A DNA stretch of 64,000 nt, taken from the NCBI GenBank assembly GCA_029263315.1, contig JAJCXR010000004.1, forward strand, positions 186,001 to 250,000. The letters run 5' to 3'. The DNA comes from Acidobacteriota bacterium. Its GTDB lineage: Bacteria > Acidobacteriota > Thermoanaerobaculia > Multivoradales > J023. The position numbers and the translations under genes are program-made. Below, piece after piece: positions 1-8,734 of this stretch; within the stretch, counting starts at the first letter, position 1, and each line of letters starts with the position of its first letter. A model generated the notes under the pieces. It made no database searches. It was not told the DNA's origin and saw nothing but the letters and a program-made list of their open reading frames with translations.

Positions 1-2
1 TC

Positions 3-3000
3 TTGGACAGCTTGGGCGAGACCATCGGCACCGCCGTCACCGACGAAAACGGGGTCTACGACTTCCAAGGTCTCCTGGCCGGCAATTACCGGGTCCAAGT
101 GACGGATACGGGTGGTGTCCTGGCGGATCTCAACCTGAGCGCCGGCTCCAATCCCACCGCCGCCATCGCCTTGGCGTCGGGTCAGGACTACGACGACGCG
201 GACTTCCCCTACACCCCGTCCAGCGGACTGGGGACCCTGGGCAACCTGGTATGGCACGACATCGACAATAGCGGTGACGTGGATGCCGGTGAGCCGGGCA
301 TGCAAGGGGTAACGGTGGATCTGTGGCTCGACGTCAACAGCGACGGCATCATCACTCCCGGCATCGACAACTTCCTGCGCACCGAAACCACCGATGAAAA
401 TGGTGAGTACGAATTCAACAGCCTGCCGCCCTCCGACTATCTGGTGACGGTGAGCGACGACTTCGGAGTCTTGACCGGTTTCACCAAGACCAGCGGCATG
501 GCGGGGGTTGATGACAACAGCCAGGCGGACCCCTACGCCGTCACCTTGAGCTCGGGCACCCCCAACAATCTGACCGCCGATTTTGGCTACTTCGCCGCCG
601 CCGACCTCAACATCAGCGGCACGACGTTCTTTGATCTCGACGGCGACGGCACCTACGAGCCGTCCGTGTCACCGAACGATGAGGATTTCGGCGTCGATAC
701 CACCTTGGTATTGCTCTTCCGGGATCTCAACGGCGACGGCATGCTCGATGGTGGCGATGCGCTGATCGATTCCAAGATCAGCGACGTCAACGGCGACTAC
801 CTATTCGCCAACCTGCCACCGGGGGACTACATCGTCGCCGTCGACGCCACCGGCACCTACGTCGATGGCGCCACCCAAACCACCCAATTGGCGACCTTGA
901 GTGTCCAGCCGGTGATCTTGGTGGCCGCCGACTCGGTGGATAACGACTTCGGGTTCAATCGTCCGGCCACCTCGGTCTTCGCCTCCCACTGGCGGGCCTT
1001 CGTCGAAAACGGTCGCCTGGTGGTGGAATGGCAGACCACGGGGCAAGCCAATACGGCGGGTTTCCACCTCTACCGGCTCGACACGGCCAGCGGTCGCCAG
1101 GTCCTGGTTTCCGGTGGTGCCATGTTGCCCGCCTTGACGACGGCGCCCCAGGGGGCCATCTACCAGGTGGACGATGCCACCGCCCCGTCCCAGGGACGCC
1201 TCAGCTACCTGCTGGTGGAGGTCGAGACCGGCGGCTTCGAGCAAATCTACGGCCCCTTCGAGGTCACCGTGCGCGGTGGTCTCGATGTCTCCTTGCCGGG
1301 CGACGAGGTCAGCGCCGGATATCGGGTGGCGGCACGCCAGCCGACGGCTGCCATGCGGCAACGCTTGGCGGAGCACCGCTTGGCCCTCGACACCGCGACC
1401 GGCACGTCGGTAGCTCCCACCGGGACCGCCAAGGCGGTCGCCGAAGGGCGCGCCATGCAACTGCGGGTACGGGCCGATGGCCTGCATCGGGTCAGCGACG
1501 TGGACCTGGCCAACGGCTTGAATCTCAGCCTCGAGGCGGTGCGCGGCGCGGTGCGCAACGGCCAACTGAAGATCACCCTCGGAGGGCAGACGGTGGCCTG
1601 GCGTGCGATTGACGAAGCCGGCCGTGGGTTGGTTTTCTACGGCCAGGCGATCGACAGCCTCTACACCTTGGACAACGTCTATCGCGTCGTCCTCGGAGCC
1701 GCAGCAGGTCTCGGTGAGCGTTCCGTCGAGACCCCGGCGACGAACTCCGGGGCGAGCTATCGTCATCGTCTGCATTTGGAGGAGGATCTCTTCGCGGCGA
1801 CCTTTGCCGCCACCGATCCCGAGCTCGATTACTGGCATTGGAAGGGCATCTTCGCCGCTCATCCGACCCTCGGTAGCGCTGACTTCGAGGTCGAGGTGCC
1901 CCATGTGGTGCCCGATGACAGCAGCGGCCAAGTGACGGTGTACCTGGTGAGCGCCAGCGACAGCGGAGTCGCCGACGAGCACCATGCGGAGATCGCCGTC
2001 AACGGTTTGGTGGTGGGGGAGACCTCCTGGCAGGGCCTCGGCCATCACCAGGCGACCCTCGACCTGCCGCCCTTCCTGTTGCAGGAGGGAACCAACGAGC
2101 TGACGGTCACCGGTCTGCTCGACGGCCAGGCCAGCCAGAGCCTGTTCTATGTCGATGCCTTCGATCTCGACTACGAGCGTCGGTTCCGGGCCGTCGATGA
2201 TCGTCTGCTGGCGGACAGCGACGGACAACGGGTGCTCACCCTCGAGGGCTTCAGCGGCCCCGACATCATCGTCCTCGACATCAGCGATGCCCTACGTCCA
2301 ACCCTGCTCACCGGTCATCTGGTGGAGCAGGTGGGGGACAGCTATCGCACCAGCCTAGAGCTCAGTGAAGTCAGTCGCCTGTGGGCCGGCTTGGTGAGCC
2401 AGCTACCCCAGGCCGCGACCCGGCGCGATGTGCCTTCCGATTGGCTCAATCCGTTCAATGGTGCCGACTACATGGTCATCGCACCGGACGAGCTGTTGGC
2501 CGGTGCCGCCGAGCTGGCGGCCTATCACCAAGCGGAGATGGAGACGGTGGTTGTCTCGCTGAGCGATGTCATGGACGAAGTCAACCATGGCGTCTTCGAT
2601 CCGCGGGCCCTGCGTCAATTCCTGGCCAACGTGCAACGCAACTGGCGTCGCGCTCCGGAGTACGTGGTGCTCCTGGGGGCCGGCCATTTCGACTACCGCG
2701 ACCTCGGTGGGCTTGGCGGCAACGCCATGCCGCCCCTGATGGTCGCCACTCCCTATGGCCTCTACGCCTCCGATGTGCGCTTGGCGGACATCGACGGCGA
2801 TGGCCGGCCGGAGATGTCGATCGGTCGTCTGCCGGTGCTGAGCAACGAAGAGGTCAGCGCCTACGTGCAGAAGCTCGAGGCCTACGAGCGCAGCTCCTCT
2901 GCTGCCGGGTGGGTTTCGAAGGTTCTGCTGGCGGCGGACGACGAAGACAGTGGCGGTCGTTTCCACGACGAGAGCGATGTCATCGCCGGGCTCCTGCCTT

Positions 3001-3506
3001 CGGCCCTCGATCGGCAGACGATCTACCTCGGCGAGACGGCCGTACCGGTGGCCCGTCAGCAACTGCTGGACGCCCTCGGCGATGGTTTGGCCTTGGTCAA
3101 CTACGTCGGCCACGGTGGTCTCGACGGCTTTGCCGCTGAAGGTTTGTTGACCGTCGACGACGTGGCAGGGCTGCGCAATGGCGGTCGCCTGCCCCTGGTG
3201 GTCAGCCTGACCTGCAACGTCGGGCGCTTCGAGGTGCCTGGGTTCACCGCCTTGGGTGAGGAGCTGGTGCTGCACGACGAGGGCGGCGCCGTCGCCGTCA
3301 TCGCCCCCAGCGGCCTGTCCCTCGACTTCGAAGCCCATCGCATCAACCAAGCCCTGGTCGAGGCGGCCTACGGCGGGGCGCCCAAAACCATGGGTCAGAT
3401 CCACCGTCAACTGTTGGAAGCCTATGCCGAGGAGGGCAATACCTTCTTCATCGGCCAGATCTACCTATTGCTCGGCGATCCCGCGACTCCCTTCGTGCGT
3501 CCCTGA
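3..3506 (+). CDS. Gingipain-like C25 cysteine peptidase with SdrD B-type repeats (5' end outside window)
   Basis: The reading frame is open to the window edge, so the N-terminus and any signal peptide are missing. The visible 1167 residues start with about three SdrD B-type repeats (roughly 1-70, 75-195 and 200-315), each with DxDGDG-like calcium-binding turns and ending in YxVxV. A beta-rich domain follows (about 325-430, motif VEWQTTGQANTAGFHLYR). Residues about 820-1165 match the peptidase C25 family: the strand-loop VNYVGHGG supplies the catalytic His (about 1037) and SLTCNVG the catalytic Cys (about 1071). The protein is probably an exported or surface-anchored protease. It lacks the DGFESGD tail found on other exported proteins here and ends in GDPATPFVRP. 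Family assignment is firm; substrate is unknown. Confidence 0.85.
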   Translation: MDSLGETIGTAVTDENGVYDFQGLLAGNYRVQVTDTGGVLADLNLSAGSNPTAAIALASGQDYDDADFPYTPSSGLGTLGNLVWHDIDNSGDVDAGEPGMQGVTVDLWLDVNSDGIITPGIDNFLRTETTDENGEYEFNSLPPSDYLVTVSDDFGVLTGFTKTSGMAGVDDNSQADPYAVTLSSGTPNNLTADFGYFAAADLNISGTTFFDLDGDGTYEPSVSPNDEDFGVDTTLVLLFRDLNGDGMLDGGDALIDSKISDVNGDYLFANLPPGDYIVAVDATGTYVDGATQTTQLATLSVQPVILVAADSVDNDFGFNRPATSVFASHWRAFVENGRLVVEWQTTGQANTAGFHLYRLDTASGRQVLVSGGAMLPALTTAPQGAIYQVDDATAPSQGRLSYLLVEVETGGFEQIYGPFEVTVRGGLDVSLPGDEVSAGYRVAARQPTAAMRQRLAEHRLALDTATGTSVAPTGTAKAVAEGRAMQLRVRADGLHRVSDVDLANGLNLSLEAVRGAVRNGQLKITLGGQTVAWRAIDEAGRGLVFYGQAIDSLYTLDNVYRVVLGAAAGLGERSVETPATNSGASYRHRLHLEEDLFAATFAATDPELDYWHWKGIFAAHPTLGSADFEVEVPHVVPDDSSGQVTVYLVSASDSGVADEHHAEIAVNGLVVGETSWQGLGHHQATLDLPPFLLQEGTNELTVTGLLDGQASQSLFYVDAFDLDYERRFRAVDDRLLADSDGQRVLTLEGFSGPDIIVLDISDALRPTLLTGHLVEQVGDSYRTSLELSEVSRLWAGLVSQLPQAATRRDVPSDWLNPFNGADYMVIAPDELLAGAAELAAYHQAEMETVVVSLSDVMDEVNHGVFDPRALRQFLANVQRNWRRAPEYVVLLGAGHFDYRDLGGLGGNAMPPLMVATPYGLYASDVRLADIDGDGRPEMSIGRLPVLSNEEVSAYVQKLEAYERSSSAAGWVSKVLLAADDEDSGGRFHDESDVIAGLLPSALDRQTIYLGETAVPVARQQLLDALGDGLALVNYVGHGGLDGFAAEGLLTVDDVAGLRNGGRLPLVVSLTCNVGRFEVPGFTALGEELVLHDEGGAVAVIAPSGLSLDFEAHRINQALVEAAYGGAPKTMGQIHRQLLEAYAEEGNTFFIGQIYLLLGDPATPFVRP

Positions 3507-3824
3507 GCGGCTGCCCAGTGGAGTGGGCGACTAGTGGGCGACCTAGTGCACCACAGGTGCGTCGTCCCACTTTCGGCCCCCCGGGCGCCGGGTCTGCGTT
3601 GCGCCGCCGCGAAATCTTGCCGCCCCCCAAAAGCGGCCGCCCAAAATCGGGCCGCCCCAGAGCAGGCACATCGGCGTGCGGGGGAGGAGCCCGCAGCAAG
3701 CTGCCAGTGACAAAAACTCCAACCCATCGTTCCGGCTGTCCGCTTCGCTGGTAGGCTTCGAAAGCGAAACGCAGCAAGGTCGGCGTCCTTTGGCCGGCTG
3801 AAAGATCATCGATGGGAGCCTTTT
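3507..3824. other. Intergenic spacer, no gene
   Basis: This 318-base spacer is very GC-rich and rich in CCGCC and GGCGG runs. It has one short inverted repeat (GCGGCC at 3633-3638 with GGCCGC at 3650-3655), too weak to call a terminator. The ORFs that cross it have no recognisable protein features and no ribosome-binding site. The promoter and the GGGAG ribosome-binding site of the downstream cardiolipin synthase must lie at its right end. Confidence 0.5.
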
Positions 3825-5282
3825 GTGTGGCAGACGGTCAGTGAAATATGGCATTGGCTAGTCGTTGCGGCGAGCCTGGTGGCAGCGGTCGGTGCGGGAT
3901 TGCACGTGGTGACCCGGAAGCGGGATGAAAAAGCGGCGGTGGCCTGGCTCGGGTTTATCGTTTTCCTGCCCTTGATCGGGGCGCTGACCTACATTGTTTT
4001 TGGCATCAATCGTATCCATGGCCGTGCCGAGACCAAGGGCCGTCGACACCCGCCAGAGCCGGAAGGTCTAGCCCGGGAGCAAAATCTTGGGAGGGGCTTG
4101 CCAGCCGTACCGCTGCCGGAGCTGGAGCAGTTCGTCAGCCGGGTAGTGAAGGCACCTTTGCTGTTCGGCAATAGGTTTGAAGTCTACGAAAGGGGCGCCG
4201 CCTTCAAGGCGATGCTCGGGGCCATGGCGGAGGCTCGACGGTCGGTGACCTTGCTGACCTATATTTTTGGCAATGACGCCCTTGGCCGGCGCTTTCAGGA
4301 GGCCCTGGTGGCGGCCCAAGGGCGGGGGTTGCAGGTGCGGGTGTTGATCGATGCGGTCGGTGACCGTTACTCCCAGCCTTCGATGTTCCGGCGCCTGCGG
4401 GCCGCCGGCGTGCGGACGGCGGTTTTCAATCCGACCACCATCCCGCGCTCGGTCACCTACGCCAACCTTCGTAACCACCGCAAGTTGATGGTCTTGGATG
4501 GAGAACGGGCCTTCACCGGCGGCATGAATTTGCGCCATGGGCACGCCATCGAGGAGTCGCCGCGCTATCCGGTGCAAGATGTGCATTTCTCCGTGCGAGG
4601 TCCGGTTGTGGGCTCCCTGCAGCGGGTCTTCGCCAACGATTGGGCCTTCACCACCGGCGAGTGGCTCGACGAAGCGACGTTCTTCCATGAATTCGGCAAT
4701 GTCGCGCCCGATGTCGCGCCCGATGTCGCCGACGGCTGCGCCGCCCGGGCGATCGACGATGGACCGGCGGAGACCTTGGGTCATCTGCGCTGGACCCTGC
4801 TGGGTGCCCTGGCCTGTGCTCAGCAGCGGGTGCGTATTGCAACCCCCTATTTTCTTCCCGATGAAGGGTTGCTCACTGCCCTCGCCATGGCCGCACGCCG
4901 GGGCGTCGAAGTGGACATCCTGCTGCCCGAGCAAGGCAACCTCAAGCTTGTGCAATGGGCCTCCACCGCCCTGTGGTGGCAAGTGTTGGAAGGCGGGAGC
5001 CGGATCTTTTTGACACCCCCTCCCTTCGATCACAGCAAGCTGATGGTGGTGGATGGGCTGTGGTCGCTCATCGGTTCCGCCAACTGGGATCCGCGTAGCC
5101 TGCGGTTGAATTTCGAGCTCAATGTGGAGGTCTATTCCGGGGCCTTTGCGCAGCGCATCGACGCCGTGCTGGATCGCAAGCAGGCGGCGGCCCGTGCGGT
5201 CAGTCTCGTTGACTTGGTGACCCGTCCTCGCTGGATACGTTTGCGCGACGGCCTGGCCAGGCTGGCCTCGCCCTATTTGTGA
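3825..5282 (+). CDS. cls: Cardiolipin synthase (PLD superfamily)
   Basis: 485 residues, GTG start preceded by GGGAG at about 7 bases. Two N-terminal membrane segments (about 5-25 and 38-58) form the usual PLDc_N region. Two phospholipase D HKD motifs follow: H218-x-K220-x4-D225 in NHRKLMVLDGE and H403-x-K405-x4-D410 in DHSKLMVVDG. This is the standard layout of bacterial Cls, which condenses two phosphatidylglycerol molecules to cardiolipin and glycerol at the inner membrane. Between the two halves (about residues 292-303) the DNA carries a threefold 12-base repeat that encodes a short run based on DVAP. The gene stands alone, with 170 bases before the carbonic anhydrase. Confidence in the family is high; exact phospholipid specificity is inferred. 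Confidence 0.93.
   Translation: MWQTVSEIWHWLVVAASLVAAVGAGLHVVTRKRDEKAAVAWLGFIVFLPLIGALTYIVFGINRIHGRAETKGRRHPPEPEGLAREQNLGRGLPAVPLPELEQFVSRVVKAPLLFGNRFEVYERGAAFKAMLGAMAEARRSVTLLTYIFGNDALGRRFQEALVAAQGRGLQVRVLIDAVGDRYSQPSMFRRLRAAGVRTAVFNPTTIPRSVTYANLRNHRKLMVLDGERAFTGGMNLRHGHAIEESPRYPVQDVHFSVRGPVVGSLQRVFANDWAFTTGEWLDEATFFHEFGNVAPDVAPDVADGCAARAIDDGPAETLGHLRWTLLGALACAQQRVRIATPYFLPDEGLLTALAMAARRGVEVDILLPEQGNLKLVQWASTALWWQVLEGGSRIFLTPPPFDHSKLMVVDGLWSLIGSANWDPRSLRLNFELNVEVYSGAFAQRIDAVLDRKQAAARAVSLVDLVTRPRWIRLRDGLARLASPYL
4699..4734 (+). repeat. In-frame 12-bp tandem repeat in cls, about 3 copies
   Basis: Three 12-base units begin AATGTCGCGCCC, GATGTCGCGCCC and GATGTCGCCGAC. They keep the reading frame and give NVAPDVAPDVAD in the linker between the two PLD halves. 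This is one of several short tandem duplications in the window. Confidence 0.75.
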
Positions 5283-5452
5283 GGCTCCGAAGCGGTCGTC
5301 GGGTCGTAGGGTCGCTCGGTGGAGAGCGCTCTACGGATTGCTCCGGGCGGTGAGGCGAGGGTCGATATGATACGTTTTGCGGCCGAAGTGAGGCCGCACC
5401 GGAGGGCGTGAAGATCTCCGGTCCGACACGACTTTTCCATGGGAGACCCGCG

Positions 5453-6082
5453 ATGATTTCCGCCCCAGAAGCGCTCGAACGTCTCGTCCAAGGCAATCGA
5501 CGGTTCGTCGCCGGCACCAGCAACCAACGTCCGGCCACCGATCCTTCCCGCCGCGACGAGCTGGTGGCTGGGCAGACCCCATTTGCCATCATCCTCGGTT
5601 GCTCGGATTCCCGGGTGCCGGCGGAAATCGTTTTCGACCAAGGTCTCGGCGAGCTCTTTGTCATCCGCGTCGCCGGCAATATCGTCGCCCCATCGCTGAT
5701 CGGCAGCGTCGAGTTTGCGGCGGATCTCTTTTCGACCCGTTTGGTGGTGGTCCTGGGGCACTCCCAATGCGGGGCCGTCAGCGCCACCCTGGATGAGCTG
5801 GAGCGGCCCTGCGAAAGACGTTCCCCCAACTTGGGGTCGATCGTCGATCGCATTCGTCCGGCGGTGGAGCCGTTGTTGGAAACCGAGCTGCGGCTAGATC
5901 GTGACATGCTCATGCGGCAGGCGGTCAGGGCCAACATCCGGGCCTCCGCCAATCAGCTGCGCAGTGGCTCGAGGATCCTAGAACAGTTGATCGCTGAGCA
6001 AGGCCTGTGCGTCGTCGGGGCTGAATACTCCCTGGAGACTGGGGTCGTCGAGGTCTTCGACGGTCTCCCCCAAAGGTGCTGA
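5453..6082 (+). CDS. Beta-class carbonic anhydrase
   Basis: 209 residues from ATG 5453, chosen over an in-frame GTG at 5408 because GGGAG lies 7 bases upstream and the protein then begins at the conserved family start. The zinc site is complete: C50-x-D52-x-R54 (GCSDSR) and H103-x2-C106 (GHSQCG). The enzyme interconverts CO2 and bicarbonate, normally in the cytoplasm, and no signal peptide is seen. It is followed after 42 bases by the sodium/proton antiporter gene, so the two may share a transcript and a pH or ion role; that link is inference. A short inverted repeat (5378-5384 with 5392-5398) lies upstream and may be part of the leader. A gamma-class carbonic anhydrase homologue sits 15 kb away. 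Confidence 0.93.
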   Translation: MISAPEALERLVQGNRRFVAGTSNQRPATDPSRRDELVAGQTPFAIILGCSDSRVPAEIVFDQGLGELFVIRVAGNIVAPSLIGSVEFAADLFSTRLVVVLGHSQCGAVSATLDELERPCERRSPNLGSIVDRIRPAVEPLLETELRLDRDMLMRQAVRANIRASANQLRSGSRILEQLIAEQGLCVVGAEYSLETGVVEVFDGLPQRC

Positions 6083-6124
6083 GCCCCAGGTCTCGCCAAC
6101 CGTTTGTGCCAAGAAAGGCATGCA

Positions 6125-7384
6125 ATGATTGACCCGGGTCTCGCAGGTTCGTCCAGCCCGTCGCCCATCGACAAGCTGCTCAAGCCCCTTCATGACTTCC
6201 TGAGGTTGGAAGCAGCCGGTGGTTTGACGTTGATGGCGGCGGCGGTGGTCGCTTTGATCGTCGCTAATTCTCCCCTCAGTCGTTTTTACATCGCCTTTCT
6301 AGAGCTCCCCCTCGAAGTGCGGGTCGGTACCTTCGGCATCGCCAAACCGCTGTTGTTGTGGATCAACGACGGGTTGATGGCGGTTTTTTTCTTCCTCGTC
6401 GGAATGGAGCTCAAACGGGAGGTGCTCGAGGGCCATCTCTCGAGCCTGCGCAAGGCGAGCTTGCCCGCCTTTGCCGCCATCGGTGGCATGGTGGGGCCGG
6501 CCCTCTTCTATGCCTTCATGAACTGGGGCGACGGGGTGGCGATGAAGGGTTGGGCCATCCCGACGGCGACGGACATCGCCTTCGCCCTGGGGGTGCTGTC
6601 GTTGCTCGGCAACCGCGTGCCGTCGGCCCTCAAGGCGTTTCTCTTGAGTGTGGCCATCTTCGACGATCTCGGCGCCATCATCGTCATCGCCCTCTTTTAC
6701 ACGGCGAAGCTATCTCTGCTTTCCCTCGGCGTGGCGGGGGTGATGATCATCGCTTTGGCCGGCCTCAGTTATTGGCGAGTGCAGCGGCCGGCCGCCTACT
6801 TCCTGATCGGCATACCCCTGTGGATCGCTGTCCTCAAATCAGGCGTCCACGCAACCCTGGCGGGGGTCGTCCTGGCCATGTTCATTCCCCTGAAGCCGGT
6901 CTTGCGTAGCACGGCGGACGGTGACAGCAAGCCCCACTCGATGCTGCATCATCTGGAGCATGCGCTGCATCCCTGGGTGGCCTTCTTCGTTTTGCCGGTG
7001 TTTGCCTTCGCCAATGCCGGAGTACCGGTTTTGGGGCTCTCCGTGGCCGATGTGATGCATCCGGTCCCCCTCGGCATCATCCTGGGTCTCTTCTTGGGCA
7101 AGCAGGTGGGTATCCTGAGCCTGAGCTGGCTGGCGGTCCGTCTGGGGCTCGCCACCACTCCCGAGGGCATCGGCTGGCGTCTTTTGCACGGCACGACGTT
7201 GCTCTGTGGCATCGGCTTCACCATGAGTCTGTTCATCGCCTCCCTGGCCTTCGAGCAGGGTGGCGAGGCCTATTTCGGGTTGGAGAGATTGGGCATTCTG
7301 GTGGGCTCGCTGATTTCCGGCTTCCTCGGCTATTTCGTATTGAAGCTCACCTTGAGGAAGGTGCCGGAGCCGGGATCTAGCTAG
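6125..7384 (+). CDS. nhaA: Na+/H+ antiporter NhaA
   Basis: 419 residues from ATG 6125, with AAGAAAGG 6 bases upstream. It has the typical NhaA series of about 12 membrane segments. The two essential adjacent aspartates are D180 and D181 in IFDDLGAI. Other family blocks are visible, including VGMELKREVLEG and PTATDIAFALGVL. It exchanges Na+ for protons across the inner membrane and serves in pH and salt homeostasis. The stop codon lies within a run of TCTAG-containing repeats that continue to the start of the next gene, 45 bases on, so it may be co-transcribed with the PhzF-family gene. Confidence 0.96.
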   Translation: MIDPGLAGSSSPSPIDKLLKPLHDFLRLEAAGGLTLMAAAVVALIVANSPLSRFYIAFLELPLEVRVGTFGIAKPLLLWINDGLMAVFFFLVGMELKREVLEGHLSSLRKASLPAFAAIGGMVGPALFYAFMNWGDGVAMKGWAIPTATDIAFALGVLSLLGNRVPSALKAFLLSVAIFDDLGAIIVIALFYTAKLSLLSLGVAGVMIIALAGLSYWRVQRPAAYFLIGIPLWIAVLKSGVHATLAGVVLAMFIPLKPVLRSTADGDSKPHSMLHHLEHALHPWVAFFVLPVFAFANAGVPVLGLSVADVMHPVPLGIILGLFLGKQVGILSLSWLAVRLGLATTPEGIGWRLLHGTTLLCGIGFTMSLFIASLAFEQGGEAYFGLERLGILVGSLISGFLGYFVLKLTLRKVPEPGSS

Positions 7385-7420
7385 ATGTCTAGCTGGACAT
7401 CTAGCTGGACACCTAGTTGG
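7385..7420 (+). repeat. 12-bp tandem repeat between nhaA and the PhzF gene, 3 copies
   Basis: The units are ATGTCTAGCTGG, ACATCTAGCTGG and ACACCTAGTTGG, directly after the nhaA stop. The last unit supplies the GGAG ribosome-binding site of the next gene, so copy number here could move that site. Confidence 0.8.
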
Positions 7421-7428
7421 AGCGTCCG

Positions 7429-8211
7429 ATGAAGCTCACCATGTACCAGGTCGATGCCTTTGCTGATCGTCTCTTCGCCGGCAACCCCGCCGCGGTGATC
7501 GTCACCCGGCAAGAGCTGCCGGCGGATTTGATGCAGGCCATCGCAGCGGAGAACAATTTGGCGGAAACGGCGTTTGCCGTCCGAGGGGACAAGGGCATGG
7601 CGATCCGCTGGTTCACTCCCACCCTCGAGGTGGATCTCTGCGGTCATGCCACCTTGGCGGCATCCCATGTCCTCTTCCGACATCTGGGCGAGGAAGCCTC
7701 GCAGCTCACCTTCTGCTCCAGGAGTGGGCCCCTGCACGTACGGCTAGAGGACGAGTTGCTGTACTTGGACTTTCCCGTCGATCATCTGAAACCGGTGGCG
7801 GCGTCCTCGGATCTGCTCGAAGGCTTGGGCGCACAACCCGTCGAGATCTGGCGCGGGCGGGACGACCACCTGGCGATCTTCGACAGCGAGGACACGGTTG
7901 CTCAACTACAACCGCGGATGAGCGCCCTAGCCAGGGTTCCGTCCCGCGGCGTCATCGCCTCGGCAGCGGGACGGAGCTACGATTTTGTCTCGCGGTTCTT
8001 CGGCCCAAGGGCGGGTGTGCCCGAGGATCCGGTCACCGGCTCGGCCCATACGACGCTGACCCCCTACTGGGCCAACAAGCTGGGCAAGAATCCTCTGCGG
8101 GCGCGTCAGATCTCGTCGCGGGGTGGTGATGTGCATTGCCGACTGGTCGGAGATCGCGTCGTCATGGGGGGCAAGGCGGTCACCTACTTGGTGGGCGAGA
8201 TCGCTGTCTAG
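7429..8211 (+). CDS. PhzF-family isomerase/epimerase-like protein
   Basis: 260 residues from ATG 7429 (GGAG 6 bases upstream). Family blocks are clear: the N-terminal YQVDAFADRLFAGNPAAV, the catalytic-Glu block ENNLAETAF (Glu near residue 45), DLCGHATLA, and the second-half block EDPVTGSAHTTL with SRGG near the C-terminus. The two-lobed diaminopimelate-epimerase fold of PhzF is therefore expected. PhzF itself isomerises a phenazine precursor, but no phenazine genes are near and most family members have unknown substrates. The function should be left as a cytoplasmic isomerase-like protein. The gene ends only 25 bases before the end of the convergent globin gene. Confidence 0.9.
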   Translation: MKLTMYQVDAFADRLFAGNPAAVIVTRQELPADLMQAIAAENNLAETAFAVRGDKGMAIRWFTPTLEVDLCGHATLAASHVLFRHLGEEASQLTFCSRSGPLHVRLEDELLYLDFPVDHLKPVAASSDLLEGLGAQPVEIWRGRDDHLAIFDSEDTVAQLQPRMSALARVPSRGVIASAAGRSYDFVSRFFGPRAGVPEDPVTGSAHTTLTPYWANKLGKNPLRARQISSRGGDVHCRLVGDRVVMGGKAVTYLVGEIAV

Positions 8212-8236
8212 GCGGTTCTTTCCGTCGCCGGCGGGG

Positions 8237-8683
8237 TCACGCCGTCGTGGTCTCTCGGACGCTGGTATGCAGAGCGCTGTAGTTGCTTTCACGCTTGACG
8301 GCCCGCAATAGACCCGCCCCCATGTTGCGGGCTCGCAGCATGATCTCGTCGGCCAGCTCCGCCACAAAGAGCCCCCTGACGGTGCCGTCGAAGAGCTCGA
8401 GCCAGTGCTCGAAATGGGCGGCGCCGAACCCCGGTACCACCTCCGCCAAGGCAGCGTGTTTGACCATCGGCTGGCCGACGTAGGTCTGGCTGCCCAAGAG
8501 GACGGACGACCAAAAATCCGTCATCCGTTGCAGGTGGACGGGCCAAGCGTCGGCGGCGATCTTGAGGTCGAAGACCGGCTGTAACATGGCATCGGCCCGC
8601 ACCTGCTCGTAGAAGGTGCAGACCAGCAAGTACAACGCCTCGCGGTCGAGGTGGTCGATGGGTCCGGGGTTTGAAGCGCTCAT
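8237..8683 (-). CDS. Group III truncated haemoglobin
   Basis: About 148 residues from ATG 8683; an upstream in-frame ATG at 8701 adds six residues, and neither has a strong ribosome-binding site. The sequence matches group III truncated globins: LVCTFYEQVRADAML, PVFDLKI, WPVHLQRMTDFWSSVL, the short loop with KHAAL, and HFEHWLELFDGTV. Such proteins bind haem and are linked to oxygen, nitric oxide or peroxide chemistry in the cytoplasm. It is a single-gene unit convergent with the PhzF gene and lies just downstream of a divergently unrelated secreted protein gene on the same strand (51 bases), which may or may not be co-transcribed. Confidence 0.85.
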   Translation of the reverse strand: MSASNPGPIDHLDREALYLLVCTFYEQVRADAMLQPVFDLKIAADAWPVHLQRMTDFWSSVLLGSQTYVGQPMVKHAALAEVVPGFGAAHFEHWLELFDGTVRGLFVAELADEIMLRARNMGAGLLRAVKRESNYSALHTSVRETTTA

Positions 8684-8734
8684 CGACTGGCAAGACTCCA
8701 TAGGGTGGCATTTCTCATAAAACCAGCAACACCC

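Noticed and set aside
801-2228. Antisense ORF of 475 codons under the C25 peptidase gene
   Set aside because: No domain, signal peptide or ribosome-binding site; it is the low-complexity shadow expected opposite a high-GC gene.
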